Part shown: positions 24,765 through 35,361 of the stretch, one piece after another
Layout of the letters: every line of letters starts with the position of its first letter
Numbering within the stretch: the stretch's first letter is position 1
Assembly: GCF_001500025.1 (NCBI RefSeq)
Contig: NZ_LQIW01000001.1
Coordinates: 62,001-126,000, forward strand
Length of the DNA: 64,000 nucleotides
Direction: 5' to 3'
From: Mycobacterium sp. IS-1590
GTDB taxonomy: Bacteria; Actinomycetota; Actinomycetes; Mycobacteriales; Mycobacteriaceae
Notes under the pieces: model-generated
Databases searched by the model: none
The model's input: the letters and a program-made list of their open reading frames with translations, nothing else
What the model was told of the DNA's origin: nothing
Position numbers and translations under genes: made by a program

Positions 24765-26365
24765 GTACCCAATCCCAAGAGGCTGATCATCACCGGCAGC
24801 AGAATGATGATCAGAATAGCGCCCGCGATGTCGAAGGCGATACCGGAGCGGATCATCTTCGTGATCGGCACGACGCCCGAACCGTAGACGATCGCGTTCT
24901 GCGGCGTGGACACCGGCAGCATGAAACCGAACGAGGCCGCGAACGTCGCCGCCAGCGCCGGCACGAACGGGTTGACGCCCGCGGCCAGCGCGACCGGGAT
25001 GATGATCGGCACCACCACCGCGGCCGAGGCGGTGTTGGAGGTCGTCTCGGAGACGATGATCGCCAGCACCACCGCGAAGATGGTGATTGCGATGCTGCTC
25101 GTCAGGCCCAGCGCGTCGTTGACCGAGGTGCCGATGGTCTCGGCCAGCCCGGTCGACGAGATCAGCGAACCGAAGATGATGCCGGTACCGAACAAGATGA
25201 TTGTGCCCCAGTCGATTTCAGCGGCATCTTTCCAGCGCAGGGTGAATTCCCTGCTCTGCCAGTCGGTGGGCAGCAGAAACAGCAGCGAGGCGCCGAACAC
25301 CGCGACCACGCCCTCGTCGAGGCGGTCGCTGACGAACTCGTAGGCGGTGGACTCGGTGCCGGTGATCAACGCGACTACACCGGGCAGGATCCACAACATC
25401 ACGGTGATGCCGAACGCGATCAGCGTGTTCTTCTCCGCCCGCGACAGCGAGCCGAGCTTCTCGCGCTCGCTGGCGACGTATTCCGCGACCCCGTCGATGC
25501 GTTTGATCTCGGGCTTGTTGAGGCGCAGCAGGATCAGCGCCAGCAGCAGGAACATCACGAAGCAGATGGGGATCGCCATCACCATCCACTGGCCGAAGCT
25601 GATCCGTTCACCGGTGGCCTCTTCGATCAGGCCGCGCCCGATCAGATTCGGGGGACTGCCGACCGGGGTGAGCAGGCCACCGACGCTGGCGCCGTAGGCG
25701 AGCATCAGCATCAGGGCCGCACCCACGCGTAGCCGCTGTGGATCGAAGTCGGGTTCGACGTCGCCGCGCTGCTGGAGCAGTTTGGCGATCACGGACAGGA
25801 TGCCGATCGCGGTCGGCAGCAGCATTGCCACCGTCGCGGTGTTGGAGACGAACGCCGACAACAGACACGTGATGGCGCCGAACGCGATGATGACACCGGT
25901 GGTCGAGCGGCCGGCACGCGGTAGGGCCAGGATGCGGAACGCGAAGCGCCGTGCCACACCGTGTTTGAGCATCGCCTGGGCGAGGATGAACGCGCCGATG
26001 AAGGTGAAGATGGTCGAGGATCCGAACGGGCCGAGCACGTCGTCGACGGGCGCCACCCCGAGGAACACCGCGACCGCGACGCCGAGCAGACCGCCGATCG
26101 GGATGGGTACGGCCTCGCTGATCCACAGCGCGATCACGCCGAGCAGAACCGCGCCGAGCACCTGTTGTTCGCGCGGGATGTCGAGCGGCAGGACCAGGAA
26201 GACGACGGTCAACAGCGGGGCGAGGAACAGGCCGATCGTGCGGCGGCCCTTCTCGAACCGTTCCTCGCGCGGTGAGAGCTTCTGTTCGCCCAGGCTTCGG
26301 TATGTCGCGCTGCCGAGCAGTGCCTTGTCGACGTCGGTCGGCGTGACCTGGTTCTCCGCAGTCAT
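24761..26365 (-). CDS. DASS/SLC13-family dicarboxylate transporter
   Basis: A protein of 534 residues with about 12 hydrophobic segments. The two substrate/sodium-binding 'SNT' motifs of the divalent anion symporter family are visible: SAFVSNTATVAMLLPTAIGI and SETTSNTASAAVVVPIIIP. The hydrophilic N-terminus (about 40 residues) is cytoplasmic. The ATG at 26365 is preceded by GGAG; the upstream ATG at 26404 would add an unrelated 13 residues. It is the first gene of a two-gene unit with the tartrate/malate-type dehydrogenase, so the likely cargo is a C4 dicarboxylate. No regulator is adjacent. Confidence 0.9.
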
Positions 26366-26561
26366 CACAGGCTCCGTCCACCCGGGTGGCGTGTGCCACG
26401 CCACAATCGCCGGGAAGGAGTGCCCGGAAGGTAGGCGGGCCTAAACATCGCGAGGGCGTGGCGCGACCGCGTCCCACCCCTCGCCGAATGTGGGGTCGCG
26501 GCACGCATCAGGCGCGTGGAGCGTGCGGGTAACCCACGTTCGCGCCACAAAGTAATGAGGA

Positions 26562-28250
26562 TCAGCTGCGCAGGCGGCGCGCCAGGCCGGATGCGCGCAC
26601 CGCCCGGCGTTGCACGGCGGCCCGCACCGACGCCTCCGGGCCGACCACCCGGATCTTCTTCTTCGCCCTGGTCACCGCGGTGTAGAACAGTTCGCGACTG
26701 AGCAGGCGCGAATCCCGCGGCGGCAGCAGCACGGTGACCTCGTCGGCCTGACTGCCCTGCGACTTGTGAATCGTCATCGCGTGCATCGTGTCGACCTCGG
26801 CGAGCCGGCTTGTCGCGAACTCCAGCCGCTCCGCGCCCGCGACGACCGCGCGCAGCGCCCCGTCGCGGAGCACCGTGACTCCGGTGTCGCCGTTGTAGAG
26901 GTTGAGCCCGTAGTCGTTCGCGGTCACCAGCACCGGCCGCCCCGCATACCACGTCGACCAGATCGGCTCGCCGGTCAACTCCGAGAGCCACCGCTCCACC
27001 TGGTGGTTCCAGTAGCGCACCCCGAACGGGCCGCGGCGATGCGCACACAGCAGCCGGTGTTCGGCCAAGATGCCCAGCGCTGCATCGCCATCGCCGAGAA
27101 CCGCCGCCGTTCGCAACGCAATCGCATTGGGCACCAACACCTTACGAAGGTGCTCGGAGGGCTCCTCGGTGTCCACCCACTCGATGTGTTCGCCGCCGGA
27201 ACGCAACACCTCGATGACGGTGTCGTCGTCACCGGTACGAATCGCGGTGGCCAGCCGTCCGATCGACGCACCGAACCGGTGCGACGTCTTGAGCTCCGCG
27301 ATCCGGCCAGGACCGAGACCGTCGACCAGGTCGGCGAGGACTGCACCCGCCTCGACCGACGCCAACTGGTCAGGGTCGCCGACAAGCAGCAGCCGCGCGT
27401 CCGGCCGCACCGCCTCGAGCAGGCGAGCCATCATCGTCAGCGACACCATCGACGCCTCGTCGACGACGATCACATCGTGCGGCAACCGGTTGGCGCGATT
27501 GTGTCGGAACCGCACCGACGTCTCCGGTCGCTTACCGAGCAGGCGGTGCAGCGTCGTCGCGTGCAGTCCCGACAGCGCTTCGCGGTGGGTGGCATCGAGC
27601 TTGTCCACCTCCAGCTGTACGGCCTCCTGCAGACGCGCCGCGGCCTTGCCCGTCGGCGCCGCCAACGCGATCCGTAACCGGGTTCCGTTCGTGAGGAGCG
27701 CGAGCAGGCGCGCCACCGTTGTCGTCTTGCCCGTGCCCGGTCCACCGGTGAGCACCGTCAGACCCTGCGACAGCGCCAGTTCCGCGGCGGTGCGTTGCTC
27801 TTCGAAGCCCGGCGGGAACAGCCTGTCCAGATCGGGCAACGGCCGGTCCGGCCGCGCGGCCGTCATCGACAGGATGTCGTCGCACACCTGCTGCTCCTCG
27901 AGCCAGTACCGGTCGAGATACAGCAGGTCCCCGTCGACGTGCAGCGCCGGTGGTCGGCCGGTCAACGGGTGCGCGGCGATGGCGTCGAACCAACCGTCGA
28001 CGGCGGGCCACGGCAGCCCCTCGAGGCCGACCTGCTGTTCGACGGTCCGCAGGTTCAGGCACACCGACCCGTTGCGCAGGGCGCGCACCACCAGGGCGAT
28101 CGCGAGCGACACCCGATCGTCTGGCGCGTCGACGAGATCGCAGAGCCGTTGCGCGACATGCACATCCGACGCGTCGAGGACTTCGGCGTCGGTGAAGGTG
28201 CGCAGCAGGCCGGTGGCGCTGACCGCCCGCCGCCACTCCACGCCGGTCAC
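26562..28250 (-). CDS. recD: RecBCD enzyme subunit RecD
   Basis: A protein of 562 residues, 5'-3' helicase subunit of exodeoxyribonuclease V. Walker A LTGGPGTGKTTTVARLL, Walker B DVIVVDEASMVSLTMMARLL and the C-terminal HAMTIHKSQGSQADEVTVLL and FYTAVTRAKK are SF1 motifs of RecD. The GTG at 28250 overlaps the recB stop (GTGA), so translation is coupled; GTG nine bases downstream is an alternative. It is last of the recC-recB-recD order used in mycobacteria, where RecBCD is an end-resecting nuclease serving single-strand annealing. Confidence 0.93.
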   Translation of the reverse strand: MTGVEWRRAVSATGLLRTFTDAEVLDASDVHVAQRLCDLVDAPDDRVSLAIALVVRALRNGSVCLNLRTVEQQVGLEGLPWPAVDGWFDAIAAHPLTGRPPALHVDGDLLYLDRYWLEEQQVCDDILSMTAARPDRPLPDLDRLFPPGFEEQRTAAELALSQGLTVLTGGPGTGKTTTVARLLALLTNGTRLRIALAAPTGKAAARLQEAVQLEVDKLDATHREALSGLHATTLHRLLGKRPETSVRFRHNRANRLPHDVIVVDEASMVSLTMMARLLEAVRPDARLLLVGDPDQLASVEAGAVLADLVDGLGPGRIAELKTSHRFGASIGRLATAIRTGDDDTVIEVLRSGGEHIEWVDTEEPSEHLRKVLVPNAIALRTAAVLGDGDAALGILAEHRLLCAHRRGPFGVRYWNHQVERWLSELTGEPIWSTWYAGRPVLVTANDYGLNLYNGDTGVTVLRDGALRAVVAGAERLEFATSRLAEVDTMHAMTIHKSQGSQADEVTVLLPPRDSRLLSRELFYTAVTRAKKKIRVVGPEASVRAAVQRRAVRASGLARRLRS

Positions 28251-31200
28251 GCTGCCCTGCCCGCGTCGAGCAGATCCGACAGCGCCGTGATCAACGCCGT
28301 CGGCGGGTGCCAGCTGAACACGCCGGCGGGATGGCCGTCCTCGGTCGGGGTGTCGGACCCGCACATCCCGCGCAGGAACAGATACAGCACACCGCCCAGG
28401 TGCCGCTCGGGTGAGTACCCGGACACCCGCCACCGCAGAAAACGATGCAGCACAACGCTGTACAGCAGTGCCTGCAGGGGATAGTCGGAGTGCAGCATCG
28501 CCTCGGCCAGCCGCGGCCGGGAATAGTCCGCCGCGGTGAGGGGCCGGTTGGGATCGCCGAGCCAGTTCGTCTTGTAGTCGACGACGAGGTACCGATCGTG
28601 GACGCGCAGCACCGCGTCCACCGAGCCCGACAGGTAACCCTTGAGCGGCTGCGGTCCCAGACCCGCGCCGGTCAAGCGCTCCGCGTATGACGCCAGCGGA
28701 TCGTCCGCAGGCAGGTGTGCACGCAGCAGCTCACCGACATCGGCGAGCCGGATGTCGGGCGCGGATGCCCGCAAATCGCCTCCCGCCAGCGGGAATTCGA
28801 AGTCCATTTCCCGCATCCGGTCGCGTAGTCCGATCTGTCGAAGCGTTGCGCCGCCGGCCAGTGGCCCCAGCGGTGTGTCGTACATGGGCACCATCGCCGC
28901 CGCGAGCGCGCTGGCGTCGACGTCGACCGGCCACCACACGGAGTGCTCGCGGACACGCGTTTCCAGTTCCGCCGTGAGGTCGGCGGCGAACGGATCCGCG
29001 GTTTCGAGCACGGCGTGTACCAACGACCCGAACTTCGCGCCGGTCGGCAGCTCGGCCATGGGTGACGGCACATCGGCATCGGCCACCTGTGTCGTCAACG
29101 GGATTTCGGCGACCTCGTCGTCGAGCTCGGCCACTTCGGGTTCGCTGCTGACCGGCATCGCCTCGACCGCGCGGATCAACCCGCTGTAGGACGTTCGGCG
29201 CCACGCCGTGTCGATGGTCCGGTGGAAGTGGCGGGCGGCGACCTCTGCCGGATCGTGCGGCACCGGACGCGCACGCCGCGGACGCGGCACCGACTCCTCG
29301 ATCGCCGGACCGCCGAAGGCTTCCCACTCCCTCAACCGGGCGAGCGCCTCATCATCGGAAACCTTGCCGGGGACAACGACATCCGGGACCATCGATTCGC
29401 CGGGCCGCCGGCCGCGCAGCAGCCGTGACAGCCCGCCGTTCGGCTCGTCACGGGAAGGCGCCCACCAGGCGACCAGCTGCGACTGGGCCCGCGTCATCGC
29501 GACGTACATCAGCCGGCTGTCGTCGCTGGCGTCCTCCTCGCGGCCCACCTTCGACACCGCGTGGAAGTCGGGGCTGTCGTTGCCGCCGATATGCAGGCAC
29601 CGCGTCTCGCCTTCGTGGTAGAGCACCAGCTCGGGCTCGAACACGTGACGGTTGAACGCGAACGGCAGATAGACCACCGGGAACTGCAGGCCTTTGGCGA
29701 CGAACACCGTCATCACCTGAACCGCGGCGGCGTCGTTGTCGAGGCGACGGAATCGCTCCGCGGCGCCGCTGCGTTCGTCGCGCTGGGCCCGCAGCCAGTC
29801 CCGCAGCGCGGGCAGCGTGAAGTGTTCGCGGTGGGCGGCCTCCTGCAGCAGCTGGGTCATGTGGGCCAGGTCGGTCATCTGCCGCTCACCGTTGCGCCAC
29901 GACAACACCCGGTCGCCCATGCCGGCGAGTTGCGCGGCCTCGAAGATCGCCGCGACCCCGCGCTCGCGGGCGTGGCCCGCCCACTCCCGCAGCGTTTCTG
30001 CGATGCGGTCGGTCAGCTGATCGCCGCCCGTGACGAGTGTCTCGGCGGTCTCGCCGAAGAACATGGTCGCGGCCGCCGCGCGCACCACGCCGGGCCGGTG
30101 GGGTTGGTCGAACGCCTCGAGCAGCGCCAACCAGTCCTCGGCGGCGTCGGAATTGAAGATGTCGGAGTCGCCGGTGTACACCGCGGGAATACCGGCGTCG
30201 CACAGCGCCCGGTAACAGACCCGCGCGTCACGGTGGTTCTCGACGATGACCGCGATGTCACCCGCGCCGAGACGACGACCGTCGAACGTCGCATCCGAAT
30301 CGATCAGGGCGCCGATGTCGCTCGCCAGATCCTTGGGGATGTGGGTGCGCAGTTGATCGATCGGTAGGACGCTGGTTCCGCTGCGGCCGAACGTGTTTCG
30401 GCGCACGACCCGCAACCGGAACGGCTCGTCGCACGGCGCGCCGGCCAGTCGTGAGCCTTCGTGCTTGGCGGCGACGTCGTGCACGACGATCTTCTCGTGA
30501 CCCAGTTGTGCGCCGCGCAGCACCGCCTGCAGTCGGTTGACCAGCGCCTCGTCGCTGCGCCAGTTGTTGGCCAAGGTTTTCTGGACGTCGGCCTTGGAGG
30601 CCGCGCTCAGGTAGGTGACGATGTCGCCGCCGCGGAACGCGTAGATCGCCTGCTTGGGGTCGCCGATCAGGACCAGCGTCGAACGTCGGGTGAACGCGCG
30701 GTCGATCACCCGCCACTGCACCGGGTCGGTGTCCTGGAACTCGTCGACCATCACGATCGGCCAGCGCTGGTGCATGCGCAGCTGCGCGGGGGAGTCGTCG
30801 GCTTCCAGCGCCTCGGCCAATCTGCTCAGCAGATCGTCGTATCCGAGGATCCCCTTGCGTCGCTTGCGGACCTCCAGCTCTGCGAGAACGTCTCTGGCGA
30901 ACCGGACGCAGACCTCGGCACGCGAGTCCGGTTGGGGGTCTTCCGGTCTCAGCTCGGTCGCGGGATGCTCGACGACCTGCTTGGCCAGCCGCAGCGCATC
31001 GGCATAGGTCAACAGCGGATTGTCGCGTTCGCGGCCGAAGTGGTGCAGGTAGAGGTCGTCGACGATCTCGGTGACGAGCTCTTCGAGGCTCTCGACCAGA
31101 GTGACGCGGGAGTCGCTGTCACCCGCGACACCCAGCGATTTGAGTACCAGTTGGCAGAACTGGTGCGTGGTGGCGATGGTCGCGGCGTCGAACGCGGCCA

Positions 31201-31531
31201 GTGCGTCGCGCAGGCGGGTTTCGCGTTTGGCCAGTTGGTTCGGTGTGCCCGCGAGGAGATGCTCGATGATCTCATTGGTGTCGACGCTCGACGGATCGGC
31301 GAAAGCCTGTACGGCGTCGACGATGTGACGCCTGACCCGGTCACGCAGTTCCTGGCTGGCCGCGCGGCTGAACGTGATCAGCAGCATCTGGTCGAGCGTC
31401 GCGACGCCCTCGGCGAGGTAGCGCGTGACCAACCCGGCCAACGCGAACGTTTTACCGGTTCCCGCACTGGCTTCCAGCACTGTGGTGGAGCGTTCGGCGG
31501 GTAGCTCACCCAACAGATCGAAGGGTTCCAT
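28247..31531 (-). CDS. recB: RecBCD enzyme subunit RecB (helicase-nuclease)
   Basis: A protein of 1094 residues. Walker A ASAGTGKT is at residues 21-28, followed by UvrD/Rep-like helicase motifs (LLITFSRAASQELRDRVR, PIVMVDEFQDTDPVQW, LVLIGDPKQAIYAFRGGDI, VMTVFVAKGLQFPVVYLP). The C-terminal nuclease domain has the catalytic VVDYKTNWLG. It combines 3'-5' helicase and nuclease in double-strand-end processing. The ATG at 31531 follows GGAGACC and overlaps the recC stop by one base. Confidence 0.95.
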   Translation of the reverse strand: MEPFDLLGELPAERSTTVLEASAGTGKTFALAGLVTRYLAEGVATLDQMLLITFSRAASQELRDRVRRHIVDAVQAFADPSSVDTNEIIEHLLAGTPNQLAKRETRLRDALAAFDAATIATTHQFCQLVLKSLGVAGDSDSRVTLVESLEELVTEIVDDLYLHHFGRERDNPLLTYADALRLAKQVVEHPATELRPEDPQPDSRAEVCVRFARDVLAELEVRKRRKGILGYDDLLSRLAEALEADDSPAQLRMHQRWPIVMVDEFQDTDPVQWRVIDRAFTRRSTLVLIGDPKQAIYAFRGGDIVTYLSAASKADVQKTLANNWRSDEALVNRLQAVLRGAQLGHEKIVVHDVAAKHEGSRLAGAPCDEPFRLRVVRRNTFGRSGTSVLPIDQLRTHIPKDLASDIGALIDSDATFDGRRLGAGDIAVIVENHRDARVCYRALCDAGIPAVYTGDSDIFNSDAAEDWLALLEAFDQPHRPGVVRAAAATMFFGETAETLVTGGDQLTDRIAETLREWAGHARERGVAAIFEAAQLAGMGDRVLSWRNGERQMTDLAHMTQLLQEAAHREHFTLPALRDWLRAQRDERSGAAERFRRLDNDAAAVQVMTVFVAKGLQFPVVYLPFAFNRHVFEPELVLYHEGETRCLHIGGNDSPDFHAVSKVGREEDASDDSRLMYVAMTRAQSQLVAWWAPSRDEPNGGLSRLLRGRRPGESMVPDVVVPGKVSDDEALARLREWEAFGGPAIEESVPRPRRARPVPHDPAEVAARHFHRTIDTAWRRTSYSGLIRAVEAMPVSSEPEVAELDDEVAEIPLTTQVADADVPSPMAELPTGAKFGSLVHAVLETADPFAADLTAELETRVREHSVWWPVDVDASALAAAMVPMYDTPLGPLAGGATLRQIGLRDRMREMDFEFPLAGGDLRASAPDIRLADVGELLRAHLPADDPLASYAERLTGAGLGPQPLKGYLSGSVDAVLRVHDRYLVVDYKTNWLGDPNRPLTAADYSRPRLAEAMLHSDYPLQALLYSVVLHRFLRWRVSGYSPERHLGGVLYLFLRGMCGSDTPTEDGHPAGVFSWHPPTALITALSDLLDAGRAA

Positions 31532-34500
31532 CAGGTCTCCAATGCCCGCAGCATCGGCAGCCACAACCGACCGGCGTACATGTCGAGACCGCGTTCGACG
31601 AGGTGCTGCAACCAGGTGTTCTTGCCGAATGCCAGCTGGTACGCGGGTTCGGCCTCCTCACCGGGATACCGACCGGACTTCCACTTGTAGCCGGCCCGCT
31701 GTTCGGGGTCGCCGTGGCCGTGCACGGCCTCTGCCCACGCATAGGACGTCTTCACCGGCAGCGGAAGCGGTTCACGGCGGCCCTGGTCGTACATCGCCAC
31801 CAGATCGGCGAGCAGCTCGCGCGCGTGTTCGGCCGGCCTGCCCATCGACTCGACCCGCGGCGTGGTGCCGCGCCTGGCCCGCCCGATGCCGATCGCCTTC
31901 CACTCGCGACGGGGTTCGTGAGCCAGCAACGCCAGCAACAGGATCCACGGCTGCAGCAGATGGCGGCCGTCGAGCTTGGAGTAGGTGACCGACACCAGCC
32001 GGTCACCGTAGACCGGGGCCACGGTCCCGGTGACCCGCCGCCCGCCGCCGATCTCGACGTCGATGTCGATTGCGGTCGCATCGGCGCCGCGGTAGGGCCG
32101 GGCGGCGTCGGCAATGAGCGAGGCCTGCTTGCAGATCTCGTTCGCGCGACGCCATCCGAGGTGGCCGGGCGGCAGGGTGCCGCGCCGCCACTCGGCCTGG
32201 CGCGCCTGGTCGGGATCCATGCCGCTCAACATGTCTCGCAGTACGCGATCGCCGACGGTCCACTCCTCGAGCGCATCGATGTCGACGGGCATCGCGTCCT
32301 CGACTCCGTCAACCTCCCACGGCAACGTGTAGTCGAGGGCGCGGAAGAAGCCCTTGACGGGATCGCGGAAGAACGCGGCCAGGTCGGCCAGCACGACGTC
32401 ATCGGGTGCAGGCGAGGGCAGCGGTCCCGAGACGAATGCCGGCCGCTCCGCCCGTTCGGCGGCGCGGGTGAGCGAGGCGCGTTTGACCGTCGAGTCGAAC
32501 GTGAACGGCACGTTCGGAATCAGCTCGCCGGGGATGACGTTGCGGGTGTCGAACGGCTGCAGGGGATGCTTCACGACGATCGCGTCGCGGACCGGGCGCT
32601 CGGTGGTGCGATCCAGGGTGTCGAGCAGTTCGGCGAGCGGAACGGCGGGCGGTCGGTCCTGACCGGAGTACTCGTTGGCACCGGTGTAGGTGATCACCAG
32701 CGTCTCGGTGGCCGCGCCGATCGCGTCGAGCAGCAATTGCCGGTCCTCGGAACGGATATCGCGTTCCCCGGTCATCGGTTCACGGGCGAGCGCGTCGTCG
32801 CCGTCGACCACGCCCAACCGGGGGAACGCCCCGTCGTCGAGCCCGACCAGGCACACGACCCGGTGGGGCACCGACCGCATCGGCACCATCGTGCACACCG
32901 TCAGGGTGCCGGTGCGGAAGTTGGCCCGGGTCGGTCGGCCCGCGAGGTGCCGGTCGAGCAGCGCGCGAACGTCGGAGAGCCGCATCAGGGTGTCGGCGTG
33001 AGCGCCGGCGGTGGCGAGCACGTCGGCGAACTCGCGCTCGAGTTGCGCTGTCTGCCACGCGTCGTCGTCGCTCACCCGGGTGAGCAAGGCGACGCTGTCG
33101 GTCAATGCCTGCAGCCATTTTGCGAGCGGCTTTGTGCCGGTGAGGGATTGAACGGCGCATCGCAGGCGGTCGATGTACTCGGCGAGCCGGCCGACCAGGT
33201 CGACCCGGTTGCTGCTCACGTCGTCCAGGGGCAGCGTGGTGTCGATCCAGGCGTGGGAGTCGTCGGACATGGCCACCCCCGCCAGCACGCGGTCGATGCC
33301 GAAACGCCATGTGTTCTGGATGAAGTCGACACCGTAGGGTTTGCGGTGCTCGGTGTCGAAGCCCCAGCGGATGTTGGCCTGCCGAACCCAGCGGGTGATG
33401 TCCTCGAGGTTGTCGTCGGTGAAGCCGAAGCGGGCGCGGACCGCTGCGGCCTGCGCGAGGTTGAGCACCTCGCTGGAGGTGGCCCGCCCGCCGGCCAACG
33501 CCAGCAGCTGGGACGCGACCCCGAGCAGAGGATTGGTCTGGACGAGGGACCGGTCGGCGAGACGGACCCGGAGCTGGTGCGCGGGATGCACGCCCTTGAT
33601 CATGTCGCCGAGCCCGAATCCGGCCACGATCAGCGGTGCGTAGGTTTCGATGTCCGGGCACATGACGAGGATGTCGCGCGGTTCGAGCGTCTGGTCATCG
33701 GCGAGCAGTCCGAGCAGTACTTCGCGCAGCACATCGATCTGGCGGGCCGACCCGTGGCAGCTGTGCACCTGCACCGAACGGTCGGTGACGGTGTGCCTGC
33801 GGCCTTCTCGCCGGATGGTGTTGACGCCGATGTCGGATTGCAGCCACCCGAGAAGCGTGTTCGGGTGCTCGCGGCCGCCGAGGTAGTCGTCGGTGTGCAC
33901 ATCGGTCGGCAGCGCGCGCTGCAGTTCGCGAAGATCGCGCCCGAGGGTGGCGAGCAGGGGGTGGCCGACTCGGCGGTGGCTGGTGTCTTCGCGCCGGGGG
34001 ATCTGCCCGTGCGATCCCTTGAGTTGCTGCCAGAGATCGTCGCTGGGATGCGGCAGCCACAGGTGCAGCTCGTGGTGGGTCGACAGCGCCTCGAGCAGTT
34101 CGATCTCGGTGCTGGGCAGCCGGGTGTGCCCGAACAGAGACAGCCGCTCGGGCAGATCTGTCGGTGACTCCCTCAGCCTCACAACGGTTTTAGCGTGGCG
34201 GATGTGTGGCGTGTCGGTGTCGATGCGCTCGATGAGCGCGCGCCACAGCGGCGGCTGCCAGGCGAGATCGGCCGGGATGTGGCCGTCGGCGCCGTTCTCC
34301 CAGTCGACCAGCAGCTGCGGGCGTTGGCGGGCGTAGGAGGCGAACAGCCCGGCCAGCCTGCGGGCGACGGCGTAGCGCCGGCCCTGCCGCAGTTCCCTCT
34401 CCTCACCGGTTTCGAAGTGACCGAGATGAGTGGCCAGCGGCGTGCACCAGTCCTCGGCGCAGGTGGCGTCGATGACCTCCATCAGTGGCCACACCATCGC

Positions 34501-34773
34501 GTCGGGCGACCACGGATCGTCCCGCTCGGTGCCGGTCAGCTCGGCGATCAACGAGCGGGGATTGCGAAAGGCGATGCCGGCGCAGACGCCGTCGGCGCCC
34601 TCGCCACGCCCGAGCGCGTGACTCAGCCGCTGGCTCAACCAGCGCTCGACACCCTTGGCCGGGACGATGACCAGTTCCTCGGCGAACGGGTCAGGTAGGG
34701 GGTCGGAAAGCAGGGCGCCGAGCCCGTCGGCGAGAAGATCGGTGCGTTCTGCCCGATGGATGTGAAGCGCCAT
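31531..34773 (-). CDS. recC: RecBCD enzyme subunit RecC
   Basis: A protein of 1080 residues, close to the usual mycobacterial length. It starts MALHIHRAERTDLLADGLG and contains FAEELVIVPAKGVERWLSQR and PRDILVMCPDIETYAPLI, the inactivated helicase-like pattern of RecC, which holds the split strands and bridges RecB and RecD. The C-terminal part has a degenerate nuclease-like fold. The open frame continues 93 codons upstream over the oppositely oriented exported-protein gene; ATG 34773 gives the family N-terminus. First gene of the recCBD operon. Confidence 0.94.
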   Translation of the reverse strand: MALHIHRAERTDLLADGLGALLSDPLPDPFAEELVIVPAKGVERWLSQRLSHALGRGEGADGVCAGIAFRNPRSLIAELTGTERDDPWSPDAMVWPLMEVIDATCAEDWCTPLATHLGHFETGEERELRQGRRYAVARRLAGLFASYARQRPQLLVDWENGADGHIPADLAWQPPLWRALIERIDTDTPHIRHAKTVVRLRESPTDLPERLSLFGHTRLPSTEIELLEALSTHHELHLWLPHPSDDLWQQLKGSHGQIPRREDTSHRRVGHPLLATLGRDLRELQRALPTDVHTDDYLGGREHPNTLLGWLQSDIGVNTIRREGRRHTVTDRSVQVHSCHGSARQIDVLREVLLGLLADDQTLEPRDILVMCPDIETYAPLIVAGFGLGDMIKGVHPAHQLRVRLADRSLVQTNPLLGVASQLLALAGGRATSSEVLNLAQAAAVRARFGFTDDNLEDITRWVRQANIRWGFDTEHRKPYGVDFIQNTWRFGIDRVLAGVAMSDDSHAWIDTTLPLDDVSSNRVDLVGRLAEYIDRLRCAVQSLTGTKPLAKWLQALTDSVALLTRVSDDDAWQTAQLEREFADVLATAGAHADTLMRLSDVRALLDRHLAGRPTRANFRTGTLTVCTMVPMRSVPHRVVCLVGLDDGAFPRLGVVDGDDALAREPMTGERDIRSEDRQLLLDAIGAATETLVITYTGANEYSGQDRPPAVPLAELLDTLDRTTERPVRDAIVVKHPLQPFDTRNVIPGELIPNVPFTFDSTVKRASLTRAAERAERPAFVSGPLPSPAPDDVVLADLAAFFRDPVKGFFRALDYTLPWEVDGVEDAMPVDIDALEEWTVGDRVLRDMLSGMDPDQARQAEWRRGTLPPGHLGWRRANEICKQASLIADAARPYRGADATAIDIDVEIGGGRRVTGTVAPVYGDRLVSVTYSKLDGRHLLQPWILLLALLAHEPRREWKAIGIGRARRGTTPRVESMGRPAEHARELLADLVAMYDQGRREPLPLPVKTSYAWAEAVHGHGDPEQRAGYKWKSGRYPGEEAEPAYQLAFGKNTWLQHLVERGLDMYAGRLWLPMLRALET

Positions 34774-34867
34774 CGAAGCCAACGATAGGAGGTCGGTCCG
34801 ACGCGGCGCGGGGTTTACGGTGGCGGTGGACGTTTGCAAGCGAAGAAGCCAGGGAAGCCAACATTCG

Positions 34868-35347
34868 ATGATTCGTTCGATGGCCGCGATGATGACCATG
34901 GCCGCCTGCATCCCGTTGGTCGCGACGCCGGTCGCCAACGCCCAGCCATCGTGCGGCCCGGACCAGGCCGCCGCGCTGCGCCTGGCGTTCGCGCGGCTGC
35001 CGTTCGAGCCGCTCACCGGCGCCAAGTGGGACAGCACCCCGGTCGACAGCAACTACGACCCGTGCGCAGAACTGTCGACCATCCTGGTGACCACCGAGGG
35101 CGGCACCGGAAGCTCGCCCGTGCAGGCGCTGCTGTTCCATCGCGGCGAGTATCTGGGAACGGGCACCTCCAAGGCGTACGGCTTTACGTCACTGGACAGC
35201 GCGGCCAGCAGCAACGACATGGTCGTGCTCAATTACAAGGTGCCGGGTGAGTGCAATGCCTGCGAGCCCGCGGCCATCCACAGCGCGCGGTACCGCTGGA
35301 ACGGCGATCGCGCTGTGATGCTCGATCCGCCGCCACCGACGGCTTGA
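34868..35347 (+). CDS. LppP/LprE-family exported protein, non-lipidated
   Basis: A protein of 159 residues. The first 30 residues form a signal peptide with a signal peptidase I site after VATPVANA; no lipobox Cys lies at the cleavage position, unlike the lipoproteins LppP and LprE. The mature part (LPFEPLTGAKWDSTPVD, DSNYDPCAELSTILVTTEGG, HRGEYLGTGTSKAYGFT) is the LppP/LprE domain, with paired Cys residues. Cell-envelope protein of unknown function, implicated in M. tuberculosis in growth in host cells. ATG 34868 is preferred because it begins the signal peptide. Divergent from recC. Confidence 0.8.
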   Translation: MIRSMAAMMTMAACIPLVATPVANAQPSCGPDQAAALRLAFARLPFEPLTGAKWDSTPVDSNYDPCAELSTILVTTEGGTGSSPVQALLFHRGEYLGTGTSKAYGFTSLDSAASSNDMVVLNYKVPGECNACEPAAIHSARYRWNGDRAVMLDPPPPTA

Positions 35348-35361
35348 GGAAGGAGCGCGAA

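Noticed and set aside
31603..34167. 854-codon plus-strand frame
   Set aside because: Antisense to recC, low-complexity product, no family.
34774..35052. Longer N-terminus of RecC
   Set aside because: Runs antisense over the LppP-type gene and lacks similarity to RecC.
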